A stretch of DNA of 64,000 nucleotides, taken from positions 1 to 64,000 of the forward strand of contig JACCSZ010000190.1 of the NCBI GenBank assembly GCA_013812695.1. The letters are read 5' to 3'. This DNA is from Gemmatimonadales bacterium (lineage in GTDB: Bacteria > Gemmatimonadota > Gemmatimonadetes > Gemmatimonadales > GWC2-71-9). The position numbers were made by a program, and so were the translations under genes. The notes under the pieces are model-generated. The model did no database searches and was not told the origin of the DNA. It worked only from the letters and a program-made list of their open reading frames with translations. Of the stretch, positions 45,126 through 55,596 are shown in pieces (position 1 is the stretch's first letter; each line of letters starts with the position of its first letter).

Positions 45126-45827
45126 CTAGGGCGTGCCGCGCGCCCGAATGCTATCGCCGGCCACGCTGTCCACCGCCACCCGCCCCGCCTGAACCGTGTC
45201 GCGGACCCCGCCGCGAGCCCGGAGCGCGACCCGCGCACGCTCGCGGTCGAGCGTGATCTGCTTGCCCTGCCAGTCGTCGGATCTCTGCCCCGCGTAGCGC
45301 AGCGAGAACGAGTCGTTGACCGGCAGGTCCTCCTCATACAGATAGATGCCGCTCACCTGTTCGCGCACGTCGAGTTGCTGCGAGGTGAAGTGCCCGCTGA
45401 ACGGCACGATGGCGAGCGGGCGGAATTCGCGGTTCCGGACCACCACGATCAGGGTCTGCGGGTCGAAGCGGGCGTCCGTCCGCTGGGCGTGAAAGGTCAC
45501 GAGTGCCAGCCCCGGGCGGGACACCCCGGACCGGTTGGCGAGCGAATCGATGGCCGCCCGCCGGGATTCGACCAGCGACCGGAGCGACTCCCAACTGTCC
45601 CGGGCCAGGAGCCGGGTCACCCGGGCATCGAGGGGCACGAATCGCACGTCGAGGTCCGGTGTCTGGATGCGGAGGGCGAGGTCGTTCTGGGTGAGCGAGC
45701 CGTAGCCGCCCGCCGGGAGCGGGGCCGCGGCGCCGCCACCCGCCTGGGACACGGCTGGTGCGGCGCGTCCGATCAGGAGGACGGCGGAGCACAGCAGCAG
45801 AGACCACGGTCGCTGCACGATCCTCAC
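45126..45827 (-). CDS. secreted protein of unknown function
   Basis: The 233-residue protein has a signal peptide (about 1-28, ending APAVSQ). The mature part has no recognised motif. It contains a charged helical stretch (about residues 65-95) followed by beta-like segments (FDPQTLIVVVRNREFRPLAIVPFSG). The GTG start overlaps the engB stop (GTGA), so it is co-transcribed with engB, which may be incidental. Confidence 0.5.
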   Translation of the reverse strand: MRIVQRPWSLLLCSAVLLIGRAAPAVSQAGGGAAAPLPAGGYGSLTQNDLALRIQTPDLDVRFVPLDARVTRLLARDSWESLRSLVESRRAAIDSLANRSGVSRPGLALVTFHAQRTDARFDPQTLIVVVRNREFRPLAIVPFSGHFTSQQLDVREQVSGIYLYEEDLPVNDSFSLRYAGQRSDDWQGKQITLDRERARVALRARGGVRDTVQAGRVAVDSVAGDSIRARGTP

Positions 45828-46428
45828 GCGGTCCCTCCCACGGCGGCCAGGATGCTCTCGGCGAGCTCGGCGATACCCAGCCGCGAGGTACTGCTGGTGA
45901 GCTGGAGCTGGTCGTCATGCAAGCCCAGGGCCACGGCGAGCGCACGGGTTCGCTGCGACTGCGCGGAGCGGGTCAGCTTGTCGCCCTTGGTCAGCGCCAC
46001 CAGCACCGGGTGGCCGCTCCGGGCGAGCAGGTCCTGCATGTCCCGGTCGTCGCTCGACGGCTGGTGCCGCACGTCGAGCAGCCAGACCACGCCGGCCAGC
46101 GTCGGCCGCTCGAGCAGGTAGCGATCCACGAGCCGGCGGTACCCGGCGCGCGCGGTCTTGCCGGCCCGGGCCCACCCGTAGCCCGGCAAGTCGACCAGAT
46201 AGAAACCGGGAAAGCGAAAGGCGTTGAGCAGGGTGGTCTTGCCGGGGGTCCCGCTCACGCGCGCGAGCCCGGGCCGGCCGGTGAGCGCGTTGAGCAGGCT
46301 CGACTTGCCCACGTTGGACCGGCCGATCAGCGCGACTTCGGGGAGCGGCGGGGAGAGCGTGACCAGCGGGTCGGGAAACGAGCCGACGAACTCGACCGGC
46401 GCCGCGGAGAGCGGCGTCGGGAGCGCGG

Positions 46429-46432
<4 letters not shown>
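45824..46432 (-). CDS. engB: ribosome-biogenesis GTPase EngB/YsxC
   Basis: The 202-residue GTPase has G1 GRSNVGKSS, G2 TPGKT, G3 DLPGYGWA, G4 TKGD and the late LTSS (G5). It helps assemble the large ribosomal subunit. GTG overlaps the clpX stop (GTGA). A clpX-engB order is compatible with both parent genomes but the sequence here belongs to the left part. Confidence 0.95.
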
Positions 46433-47703
<1,271 letters not shown>

Positions 47704-47750
47704 GGGGACCTTGCCTCGTTGCTTGAGATTTCAATGATAACTAAATAAAC

Positions 47751-47783
47751 AACGGCGTTTCCCGTGTTACAGGAAACGCCGTT
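47751..47783 (-). terminator. 12-base perfect hairpin between clpP and clpX
   Basis: AACGGCGTTTCC (47751-47762) and GGAAACGCCGTT (47772-47783) are perfect inverted arms around a 9-base loop. On the minus strand the stem is followed by the T-rich stretch GTTTATTTAGTTATC. It may partly terminate or stabilise the clpP transcript before clpX. Confidence 0.6.
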
Positions 47784-47830
47784 GCTGCTATGCAACCAGA
47801 GGTATGAGCGGCTCGCGGCTCGCTGGTTCC

Positions 47831-48439
47831 TCAGGGACGCTTGGCAATCACCTGATCGACCAGGCCGTACGACTTGGATTCCTCGGCATCGAGGAAATAG
47901 TCGCGCTCAGTGTCCAGCCTGATCTTCTCGATGGGCTGGCCCGTGCGCTCGGCAAGGATGCGATTCATCGTTTCCTTGGTCTTCAAAATTTCCTTCGCAT
48001 GGATCTCGATGTCCGTCGCCTGTCCCTGCGCACCGCCCAGGACCTGGTGGATCATGACCTTGGAATTGGGCAGCGAGAACCGCTTGCCCTTGGCGCCCGC
48101 GGCCAGCAGGAACGCGCCCATGCTCGCCGCCATGCCCGTGCAAAGGGTCGACACGTCCGGCTTGATGAAGTTCATGGTGTCATAGATGGCCATGCCGGCG
48201 CTGACACTTCCGCCGGGCGAGTTGATGTAGAACGAGATGTCCTTGTCCGGGTTCTCGCTTTCGAGGAAGAGCAGCTGCGCCACCACCAGGTTGGCCGTCT
48301 GGTCGTTCACCGGGCCGACCAGGAAAATCACGCGTTCGCGCAGCAGGCGCGAATAGATGTCGTAGGACCGCTCGCCGCGGCCGGATTGCTCGATGACGAT
48401 CGGCACCATGCCAAGCGCCTGGGTTTCAAGTGAACTCAT
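47831..48439 (-). CDS. clpP: ATP-dependent Clp protease proteolytic subunit
   Basis: The 202-residue serine protease has the catalytic serine in TGMAASMGAFLL, the histidine in HQVLGG and the aspartate in LDTERDYF. It forms the barrel that degrades substrates fed by ClpX. ATG 48439 is preceded by GGAG at 8 bases. Gene order tig-clpP-clpX is standard for proteobacteria. Confidence 0.96.
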   Translation of the reverse strand: MSSLETQALGMVPIVIEQSGRGERSYDIYSRLLRERVIFLVGPVNDQTANLVVAQLLFLESENPDKDISFYINSPGGSVSAGMAIYDTMNFIKPDVSTLCTGMAASMGAFLLAAGAKGKRFSLPNSKVMIHQVLGGAQGQATDIEIHAKEILKTKETMNRILAERTGQPIEKIRLDTERDYFLDAEESKSYGLVDQVIAKRP

Positions 48440-48589
48440 GGGGAAAACTCCGGGTTGCCTGTGCTGTACTTTATGCCAAAAGCAAATGGGGCTTGTGGCC
48501 GGGACTGCAAGTCCCTCCCAAAGCCCCACTTCAGTGACACGGCCTTTCAGGCCGCGTTTGCCCCTTGTCGATGCCGCGCTCTCACGCCG

Positions 48590-49906
48590 TTATCCCTGCT
48601 GGCCCATCAGATCGTCGAAGGAAACGGCCTTCTCGACGACCTTGGCCTGCTTCAGCACGAACTCCGTGACATTGTTCTCGATCACGATGGCTTCGACTTC
48701 GGCGAGGCGCTGCTTGTCGCCGTAGTACCAACGCACAACGTCAGCCGGCTTCTCGTAGCTCGCCGCCAACTCTTCCACGTGGCTCTTCACCTGCTCCGGC
48801 TTGGCATGCAGGTTGTTGCTGCGCACCAGTTCCGCGACCACGAGGCCAAGCCGAACTCGGCGCTCGGCCTGGGAACGGAACATGTCGTCGGGCACCGGAA
48901 CCTTGTCGGCGTCCTTGATGCCGCGCTGCTTCAGGTCCGCGCGCGCGCCTTCGATCATGCGATCTACCTCGGACTGCACACTCGACCTGGGCAGGTCCAG
49001 CTCGGCCTTGCCCACCAGCGCGTCCATGACGGACTGCTTGTTCCTGGCCAACAGGCGGAACTTGACTTCGCGCTCCAGGTTCTTGCGAATGTCGGCCCGC
49101 AGCCCATCCACGGTCGCGTCGGCGATCCCCAGCGATTTCGCCAGGGCCTCGTTCACTTCCGGCAGGTTGGCCGCTTCGATCTTCTTGACGGTGACCATGA
49201 AGTCGGCCTGCTTGCCCGCCACATCCTTGCCGTGGTAGTCGGCAGGAAACGCGAGGGGAAAGGTCTTGCTCTCGCCTGCTTTCATGCCGCGCACGGCTTC
49301 CTCGAACTCCTTGAGCATCTGGCCTTCGCCGACCAGGAACTGGAAGTCGGAGGAAACGCCGCCCTGGAATGTCTCGCCGTCGATCTTGCCTTCGAAGTCG
49401 ACCGTCACCCGGTCGCCATCCTGGGCGGCGGCGTCCTGCGCACGCTGGGCGAAGGTGCGGCGCTGCTTGCGCAGGATATCGAGCGTCTTGTCGATCGCGG
49501 AATCGTTCACCTCGGCGCTGAGCTTCTCGACTTCAGCTGTGGAAAGATCGCCGATCTTGACCTCGGGGAACACCTCGAACACCGCGTCGAACGCGAGCTG
49601 CCCTTCCGGGGACTGCTCCTTCTCGGTGATCTTGGGCTGGCCGGCCACGCGAAGCTTGGCCTCGTTGGCGGCTTGGGCGAACGCCTCGCCCACCTTGTCG
49701 TTCATCACCTCGTAGTGAACCGAATAGCCGTAGCGCTGGGCCACAACCGTCATCGGAACCTTGCCGGGGCGAAAGCCGTCCATCTTCACGGTGCGCGCCA
49801 GGCGCTTCAGGCGGGAATCGACTTCCGACTGGATGACGTTGACGGGCAACATCAGCGTCATCTTGCGTTCCAGCTTCTCAAGGGTTTCAACGGTCACGGC
49901 CATCAT
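48590..49906 (-). CDS. tig: trigger factor
   Basis: The 438-residue ribosome-bound chaperone begins VTVETLEKLERKMTL. The ribosome-binding loop GFRPGKVP is near residue 44. A central FKBP-type isomerase domain (about 150-245, AQDGDRVTVDFEGKIDGETF) and a long helical C-terminus follow. It shields new chains at the exit tunnel. Two adjacent ATG codons (49906 and 49903) are possible starts. Its position before clpP is canonical. Confidence 0.95.
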   Translation of the reverse strand: MMAVTVETLEKLERKMTLMLPVNVIQSEVDSRLKRLARTVKMDGFRPGKVPMTVVAQRYGYSVHYEVMNDKVGEAFAQAANEAKLRVAGQPKITEKEQSPEGQLAFDAVFEVFPEVKIGDLSTAEVEKLSAEVNDSAIDKTLDILRKQRRTFAQRAQDAAAQDGDRVTVDFEGKIDGETFQGGVSSDFQFLVGEGQMLKEFEEAVRGMKAGESKTFPLAFPADYHGKDVAGKQADFMVTVKKIEAANLPEVNEALAKSLGIADATVDGLRADIRKNLEREVKFRLLARNKQSVMDALVGKAELDLPRSSVQSEVDRMIEGARADLKQRGIKDADKVPVPDDMFRSQAERRVRLGLVVAELVRSNNLHAKPEQVKSHVEELAASYEKPADVVRWYYGDKQRLAEVEAIVIENNVTEFVLKQAKVVEKAVSFDDLMGQQG

Positions 49907-49935
49907 TGCTCTCTTTTTTTGCAGTAAAGGTGTTC

Positions 49936-50022
49936 TGGTGCGCGGGGGGGGACTCGAACCCCCACACCATTGCTGGCGTCAGGACCTAAACCTGGTGCGT
50001 CTACCAATTTCGCCACCCGCGC
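49936..50022 (-). tRNA. tRNA-Leu (anticodon TAG)
   Basis: The minus strand folds as a leucine tRNA with a long variable arm. The acceptor stem GCGCGGG/CCCGCGC is perfect, the anticodon loop is TTTAGGT with anticodon TAG, the T-loop is TTCGAGT and the 3' CCA is encoded. Length is 87 bases. It reads CUN-type leucine codons. It is flanked by tig and the RND operon. Confidence 0.95.
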
Positions 50023-50039
50023 TTAAGCTCAAAGTCAAA

Positions 50040-50068
50040 GCGGGCGGCCGGATAACCCGACCGCCCGC
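50040..50068 (-). terminator. terminator after the RND permease gene
   Basis: GCGGGCGGCCGG (50040-50051) pairs with CCGACCGCCCGC (50057-50068) with one G-U pair. On the minus strand the stem is followed by TTTGACTTTG. It lies 24 bases past the RND stop and just before the tRNA. Confidence 0.7.
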
Positions 50069-50091
50069 CCTAATTCGGTCAACCCGGTATT

Positions 50092-53000
50092 TTAGACGGG
50101 AACGGGCGACGCACCCGCCAGGGAGGGCTCGGCGGGCGGGGCGTCCTCCCGCTTGACCCTGAACCAGGCGGCATACATTGCCGGCAAGGCCAGCAGCGTC
50201 AGCACCGTAGCGACGATCAGCCCGCCCATGATCGCCACGGCCATGGGGCCCCAGAAAACCGATCGCGACAGCGGGATCATGGCCAGCACGGCGGCTGCCG
50301 CCGTGAGCACGATCGGCCGCAGCCGGCGCACGGCGGATTCGACGATCGCGTCCCAGGCGGGCACGCCCCGGGCGCGATCCTGCTCGATCTGGTCGATGAG
50401 GATCACCGAATTGCGCTGGATCATGCCCATGAGCGCGATCACCCCCAGCAAGGCGACGAATCCGAATGGCCGTCCCAGCAGCAGCAAGGCGCCCGCCACA
50501 CCGGCGATGCCCAGCGGTCCGGTGATGAACACCAGCATGGCGCGGCTGAAGCTGTGCAACTGCAGCATAAGGAGCGTGAAGGTGATGAACAGCATGATGG
50601 GCACGCCCGCCGAGATGGACGATGTTCCCTTGGAGCTCTCCTCCACCGCGCCGGCCACCTGGATCTGGTAGCCCAGCGGCCACTTCTTCTCCAGCGCCTT
50701 CAGCTGCGGCAACAACTCGTCGGTCACCGTGGCGCCCTGCATTCCCTCGACCATGTCGCCTTGCACGGTGATCGCATAGTCGCGGTTCTCGCGCCACATC
50801 ACGCCCGGCTCCCAGCTGAACACCGGCTTTGCGATCTGCGTGAGCGGAATGGATTTGCCCGAAGCCGTCGGCAGGTAGGCGTTGCCGAGGTCGGTGATGG
50901 CGTTGCGCTCGTCCAGCGGCTGGCGCAGCACGATGTCGATCAATTTGTCGCCTTCGCGGTACTGGCCCACGTTGGTGCCCGACAGGATGGTCTTGGCGGC
51001 CTGGGCGATGGACTGGCTGGTCACGCCCAGCGCGCGGGCCTTGGACTGGTCCACCTCCAGGCGCAGCACCTTGACCGACTCGTTCCAGTTGTCGTTCACG
51101 CCTCGCGTGTTCGGGCTGGCGCGCATGACCGCCTTGACCTCGTCGGCGCGCTCGCGCAGTCCGATGGGGTCGGGACCGACCACGCGGAACTGCACCGGGT
51201 ACGGGATCGGCGGGCCGTTGGGCAGCAGCTTGACGCGTCCGCGCACTTCCGGAAATTCCTGCGCAAGGAGGGCGGGAAGTTTCACTCGCAGCGTTTCGCG
51301 CACTTTCAAATCCACGGGCAGCACAATGAACTGGGAAACATTGGTCTGGGGAAAAACCTGGTCGAGCGGCAGGTAGAAACGCGGCACGCCCGAACCCACC
51401 CAGGTGCTCACGGAGGTCACGCCCGCTTCGCCGCGCAGGCGCTGTTCCACCCGCTTGGTGACCTCTTCGTTGGCGGCGAACGAGGTCCCTTCCGGGAACC
51501 AGACGTCCACCATGATCTCGGGCCGGCTGGAATCCGGGAAGAACTGCTGCTGCACCTTGCCCATGCCGACGATGCCCAGCGCGAACGTAAGCACCGTGGC
51601 GCCGATGGTGATCCAGCGATGTTCCACGCACCAATCGACGGTGCGCCGGAACGTGCGGTAGAACGGCGTGTCGAAATGCTCGTGATGGTCGGGCTCCGCC
51701 GGGGTGGGTCCAACCGTGGAAGGACGCGAGGCTTTGGCCTCGCGTTTATCCGTCAACAATATCGTGCCAAGGTACGGGACGAAATACACCGACACCAGCC
51801 AGCTCAACACCAAAGCGATCACGGTGACCGCGAAGATGGCGAACGTGTACTCGCCCACCGTGGACTTTGCCATGCCGATCGGCAGGAATCCCGCGGCCGT
51901 GATCAGCGTGCCCGTGAGCATCGGCATGGCGGTGATCTCGTAGGCGAACGTCGCGGCGCGCACCTTGTCATAGCCCTCCTCCATCTTGCGCACCATCATC
52001 TCCACGGCAATGATCGCGTCATCGACCAGCAGGCCCAGCGCGATGATGAGCGAGCCCAGCGAGATCTTGTGCAGGCCGATGCCCCAGTAGTCCATCGCCA
52101 GGAAAGTCACCGCCAGCACCAGCGGTATCGTGATGCCCACGACCAGGCCCGGCCGCATATCCACGTAGTAGCGCTTCCACAGCGGCAGCATGGCCGCGTC
52201 GGGGCGCTTGTGCAGCCCCAGGGCGATGAAGCTCACCGCCAGCACGATGAGCACGGCTTCGATCAGCGTACGGACAAATTCGTTGACGGAGTTGGCCACG
52301 GCGCGGGGCTGGTCCTGGATCTGCACCAGCTTGATGCCGGCCGGAAGCCCGTCCTCGATCCGGTTAAACGTCGTCTTGAGCGATTGTCCGAGGCGGATGA
52401 TGTCGCCGCCCTTGGCCATGGAAACGCCCAGGGCGATGACTTCCTTGCCCTGGTGACGCACCTTGACCGCCGGCGGATCGGCGTAGCCGCGCTTGATCTC
52501 CGCGATGTCCCCCAGGCGCAACTGGTTGCCCGAGGACCCGCGTATCGGCATTGCGCGCAGTTCCTCCACGGCCTCGAACTGGCCGCCGACCCGAACCTGG
52601 ACCACGTCCAGCGGCGTCTGCACGGCTCCTGCGGACTCCACCGCATTCTGCTGGCTCAACTGCTGCAATACCTGCGTCAAATCCAGCCCGAGCTGCGCCA
52701 GGCGTTTCTGCGAGATCTCGACGTAGAGCTTCTCGTCCTGGACGCCGAACAGTTCGACCTTGGCAACATCCTGCACACGCAGCAGCTGCTGGCGCACATC
52801 GTCGGCGAAGGCCTTGAGTTCCGCGTAGTTGAATCCGTCCGACTCCAGCGCGTAGATCACGCCATAAACGTCGCCGAAATCGTCATTGAAGAAAGGCCCC
52901 TGGATGCCGCCGGGCAGCTGGAACCGCATGTCGCCGATCTTCTTGCGCACCGTGTACCAGACATTGGCCACGTCGCCGGGCTTGGACGAATCCTTGATCT

Positions 53001-53307
53001 GGAAAATGATCTGCGATTCGCCCGGCTTGGAGTAGCTGCGTATCTTGTCGGCATAAGGCGCCTCCTGCAGCGCCCGCTCGATCTTGTCGGTGACCTGCTC
53101 GGCGACCTGCTGCGCCGTCGCGCCCGGCCAGTAGGTGCGAACCACCATGGCGCGGAAGGTGAAAGGCGGGTCCTCGTCCTGGCCAAGCTGGAAGTACGAA
53201 GCGAAGCCCAGCAGCATCAGCACCACCATCAGGTAGCGCGTGAGCGCCGGGTGATCGAGCGCCCATCTGGAGAGGTTGAAACCTTCTTTGGGTTGTGCCT
53301 GCGTCAT
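50092..53307 (-). CDS. RND multidrug efflux permease (HAE1/AcrB family)
   Basis: The 1071-residue inner-membrane proton antiporter has TM1 at about 20-38, large periplasmic loops and the central TM4 motif GLLVDDAIIAVE with the proton-relay aspartate pair. A second half repeats this plan (GFVALLGVIALMGMIQRNSVILID). The GIQGPFFNDDFGD and QDEDPP stretches are typical of a betaproteobacterial subgroup. It extrudes drugs or lipids with a MFP adaptor and an outer-membrane channel; no channel gene is adjacent. It lies 7 bases after the adaptor gene. Confidence 0.94.
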   Translation of the reverse strand: MTQAQPKEGFNLSRWALDHPALTRYLMVVLMLLGFASYFQLGQDEDPPFTFRAMVVRTYWPGATAQQVAEQVTDKIERALQEAPYADKIRSYSKPGESQIIFQIKDSSKPGDVANVWYTVRKKIGDMRFQLPGGIQGPFFNDDFGDVYGVIYALESDGFNYAELKAFADDVRQQLLRVQDVAKVELFGVQDEKLYVEISQKRLAQLGLDLTQVLQQLSQQNAVESAGAVQTPLDVVQVRVGGQFEAVEELRAMPIRGSSGNQLRLGDIAEIKRGYADPPAVKVRHQGKEVIALGVSMAKGGDIIRLGQSLKTTFNRIEDGLPAGIKLVQIQDQPRAVANSVNEFVRTLIEAVLIVLAVSFIALGLHKRPDAAMLPLWKRYYVDMRPGLVVGITIPLVLAVTFLAMDYWGIGLHKISLGSLIIALGLLVDDAIIAVEMMVRKMEEGYDKVRAATFAYEITAMPMLTGTLITAAGFLPIGMAKSTVGEYTFAIFAVTVIALVLSWLVSVYFVPYLGTILLTDKREAKASRPSTVGPTPAEPDHHEHFDTPFYRTFRRTVDWCVEHRWITIGATVLTFALGIVGMGKVQQQFFPDSSRPEIMVDVWFPEGTSFAANEEVTKRVEQRLRGEAGVTSVSTWVGSGVPRFYLPLDQVFPQTNVSQFIVLPVDLKVRETLRVKLPALLAQEFPEVRGRVKLLPNGPPIPYPVQFRVVGPDPIGLRERADEVKAVMRASPNTRGVNDNWNESVKVLRLEVDQSKARALGVTSQSIAQAAKTILSGTNVGQYREGDKLIDIVLRQPLDERNAITDLGNAYLPTASGKSIPLTQIAKPVFSWEPGVMWRENRDYAITVQGDMVEGMQGATVTDELLPQLKALEKKWPLGYQIQVAGAVEESSKGTSSISAGVPIMLFITFTLLMLQLHSFSRAMLVFITGPLGIAGVAGALLLLGRPFGFVALLGVIALMGMIQRNSVILIDQIEQDRARGVPAWDAIVESAVRRLRPIVLTAAAAVLAMIPLSRSVFWGPMAVAIMGGLIVATVLTLLALPAMYAAWFRVKREDAPPAEPSLAGASPVPV

Positions 53308-53314
53308 GTCCGGC

Positions 53315-54466
53315 TCACTTCGCGGCGGGCTGCGCCGCGGGCGCCTGGGCGACCGCGTGGGTTGCAGCCACCTTGGCCTGGTAGATCACGACTTTCTGGC
53401 CGGCGGAGAGCACGTGCACCCCGGCCGACACCACCAGCATGCCGGGCTGAAGCCCCGACGAGATCACGGCCTCGTTGCCGTCCGCGGTGGCAATCTGAAC
53501 CGGCTGGGACTGGAGTGTCATCGAGGCCTTGTCCAGCACCCAGACCGCCGTGCCCGCCCCTTCCTTGCGTAACGCGCTGGTGGGCAGCTTGATGACGGGC
53601 GTGCCGGCATGGCTCAATGCCTGCGGCGACACGTAAGCCGTCGCTCCGAGCGCCGGCATTGCGGATGCATCCAGGGACACTTTGACCGGGTAGGTCCGCG
53701 TCGCGGGGTCGGCGCTGGCGGCGACTTCACGCACCTTCCCGGCGAGGGCCGTGCCGTCGGACCAGATGCGCACCGCCACTGCGGAACCCGGCTTGATCGC
53801 CGCCACCTTGTCCTCCGGCACCGAGAACACGACGTCGCGCGCGCCATCCTGTGCGATCCGCACGACGGGCGTCCCGGCGCTGACGACTTGCCCCGGCTCG
53901 GCCTCGACCGCGGTGACCACACCGGAAACGTCGGCAACAAGATGGGTATAGCCCGCCTGATTGCCCTGCGAGGCGAGCTGCGCCCTGGCCTGGTCGACCT
54001 GCGCCTGGGCTGCCTTGAGATTGGTTTCGCGGCGTTCAAGTTCGGCGCCGCTGATGAAGTTCTGGTCCTTGAGGGCGGCGAACCGCTTGAAATCCGCGGC
54101 AGCCAGGTCGCGGTTGGTGCTGGCCGCGGCCACCTGCGCCCGAGCCGCGTCCGCGGCCAGCTGGTAATCGCGGGGATCGAGCTGGGCCAGCACCTGGCCG
54201 GCTTTCACCTGCTGGCCGAGTTCGGCCTGGCGCTTCACGATCTTGCCGGCCACCCTGAAACCCAGCCGGGATTCCACCCGCGGGCGGACCTCACCCGCGA
54301 ACTCATAGCCCGACTTGATGGTTTCGACCCCGACAGCCATCACCTTGACCGAGCGCACCGGCTCTTGGGGCACTTCGCTTTTGGAGCACGCCACCATCAT
54401 CAGCGAAGCAGCAAGAGCAAGCGGGAGCAAGGCGCGCGAATGGCGAACTGAAAGCACTGAAGTCAT
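53315..54466 (-). CDS. RND efflux adaptor lipoprotein (MFP)
   Basis: The 383-residue membrane-fusion protein has a lipobox signal (SLMMVACSKSE). The lipoyl-like halves GQQVKAGQVLAQLDP and VVTAVEAEPGQVVSAGTPVV flank an alpha-helical hairpin at about 110-165. The C-terminus is a beta barrel and membrane-proximal domain. It links the permease to an outer-membrane channel. A strong promoter with an operator lies upstream. Confidence 0.93.
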   Translation of the reverse strand: MTSVLSVRHSRALLPLALAASLMMVACSKSEVPQEPVRSVKVMAVGVETIKSGYEFAGEVRPRVESRLGFRVAGKIVKRQAELGQQVKAGQVLAQLDPRDYQLAADAARAQVAAASTNRDLAAADFKRFAALKDQNFISGAELERRETNLKAAQAQVDQARAQLASQGNQAGYTHLVADVSGVVTAVEAEPGQVVSAGTPVVRIAQDGARDVVFSVPEDKVAAIKPGSAVAVRIWSDGTALAGKVREVAASADPATRTYPVKVSLDASAMPALGATAYVSPQALSHAGTPVIKLPTSALRKEGAGTAVWVLDKASMTLQSQPVQIATADGNEAVISSGLQPGMLVVSAGVHVLSAGQKVVIYQAKVAATHAVAQAPAAQPAAK

Positions 54467-54505
54467 GACAAACCTAAGCTAAAAGTAACTAACTACAATC
54501 ACTAA

Positions 54506-54523
54506 TGACTGACCGGTTAGTAA
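54506..54523. promoter_or_regulatory. TetR-type operator at the RND promoter
   Basis: TGACTGACCGGTTAGTAA is a near palindrome (7 of 9 positions paired, centred on CCGG) of the type bound by TetR/AcrR repressors. It overlaps the downstream edge of the -10 box of the adaptor gene promoter. No regulator gene is adjacent. Confidence 0.6.
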
Positions 54524-54550
54524 TCTAGGATAATTGCCTAGGCTTGTCAA
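54522..54550 (-). promoter_or_regulatory. promoter of the RND adaptor-permease operon
   Basis: On the minus strand TTGACA (54550-54545) and TAGATT (54527-54522) are spaced by 17 bases. Initiation falls inside the TetR-type operator, as expected for repression by blocking. Confidence 0.7.
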
Positions 54551-54573
54551 GCGACAATCCGCAGGCCAACGAC

Positions 54574-55596
54574 ATGCTTGCCACCCCCCGATCCGCCCCC
54601 GAGATGCTGGCGCTGCTGCGCGGCGTGTCGCGTTCCTTCTATCTTTCCATCCGCTTGTTGCCGGCGCCTTTGCGGCGCCCGATCGCGGTGGCGTACCTGC
54701 TTGCGCGCGCGGCGGACACGCTCGCGGACACCGGGGACCTGCCTGCGGGCGAGCGGCAAGCCGTGCTCCAGAAATGGGCCAGCGCAGTGGCGGGCGGCGC
54801 CGGCGCGTCGGCTGCCTCTGAACTGGCCGCCATGTTCGCGCCACTGCAACACGACGACGCGGAGCGCAAGCTCATCATGGCACTGCCGCTGTGCCTGTCC
54901 TGGCTCGACGAGCTGGCCGCGCCGGACCGCGACGATGTCCGCGCGGTCCTTCACCACATCACGGACGGCCAGGCACTGGACATCGAGCGCTTCACGAGCG
55001 GTAAAACACCCAGCGCGCTGGAATCGGCCGCGCAACTGCACGAATACACCTACCTCGTCGCGGGCTGCGTGGGCGAATTCTGGACGGATCTGTGCGCACG
55101 TCACGTTCCCGGTTTTGCGAGGCTGCCGCTGCGGCAGATGCGTGAACTGGGGCGGGGATTCGGCGTGGCGCTGCAACTGGTCAATATCCTGCGCGATGCC
55201 GGTCCGGACCTGGCCGCCGGGCGGTGCTACTTTCCCGCCGGCGAACTGGCGGCCGCGGGCCTCGCGCCGGAAGACATATTGCGCGAACCCGCTCGCTTCG
55301 AAGCCGTCTGGCACCGGTGGCAAGTGCAAGCCGGGCAAGGCCTGGAGCTGGGCATGCGCTACGCCGATGCGGTGAACAACCGGCGCGTGCGCGCGGCCTG
55401 CGCCATTCCCGCCTTGCTGGCTGCCCGCACGCTGGCGCTGATGCGGGCTGCGGGTTCGGCGCGGCTGCAGCACAAGGTGAAAGTGCCTCGCCACGAAGTT
55501 CGCGCCATCCTGGCGCGCCTGGCCGTGACACTCGCGGGCCGAGCCCCGCTGCAGTCGTCGTTTGCCCGCCTGCGATGGGACAATCCCGGCCCATGA
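54574..55596 (+). CDS. squalene/phytoene synthase-family protein (FDFT1-like)
   Basis: The 340-residue all-helical synthase has the SRSFYLSIRLLP start, the first aspartate motif ARAADTLADT and the second NILRDAGPDLAAGRCYFP. These bind two farnesyl diphosphate molecules. It probably makes squalene or presqualene diphosphate for hopanoid-type lipids. ATG 54574 is chosen; TTG 54544 would lie inside the divergent promoter. Its stop overlaps the hpnD ATG. It resembles the eukaryotic-type squalene synthases more than HpnC. Confidence 0.75.
   Translation: MLATPRSAPEMLALLRGVSRSFYLSIRLLPAPLRRPIAVAYLLARAADTLADTGDLPAGERQAVLQKWASAVAGGAGASAASELAAMFAPLQHDDAERKLIMALPLCLSWLDELAAPDRDDVRAVLHHITDGQALDIERFTSGKTPSALESAAQLHEYTYLVAGCVGEFWTDLCARHVPGFARLPLRQMRELGRGFGVALQLVNILRDAGPDLAAGRCYFPAGELAAAGLAPEDILREPARFEAVWHRWQVQAGQGLELGMRYADAVNNRRVRAACAIPALLAARTLALMRAAGSARLQHKVKVPRHEVRAILARLAVTLAGRAPLQSSFARLRWDNPGP

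Noticed and set aside
50554..53592. A 1012-codon plus-strand open frame opposite the RND permease
   Set aside because: Composition (Arg, His, Asp, Gln, Leu) is that of the complement of a membrane protein gene and shows no domain; the minus-strand RND gene is certain.
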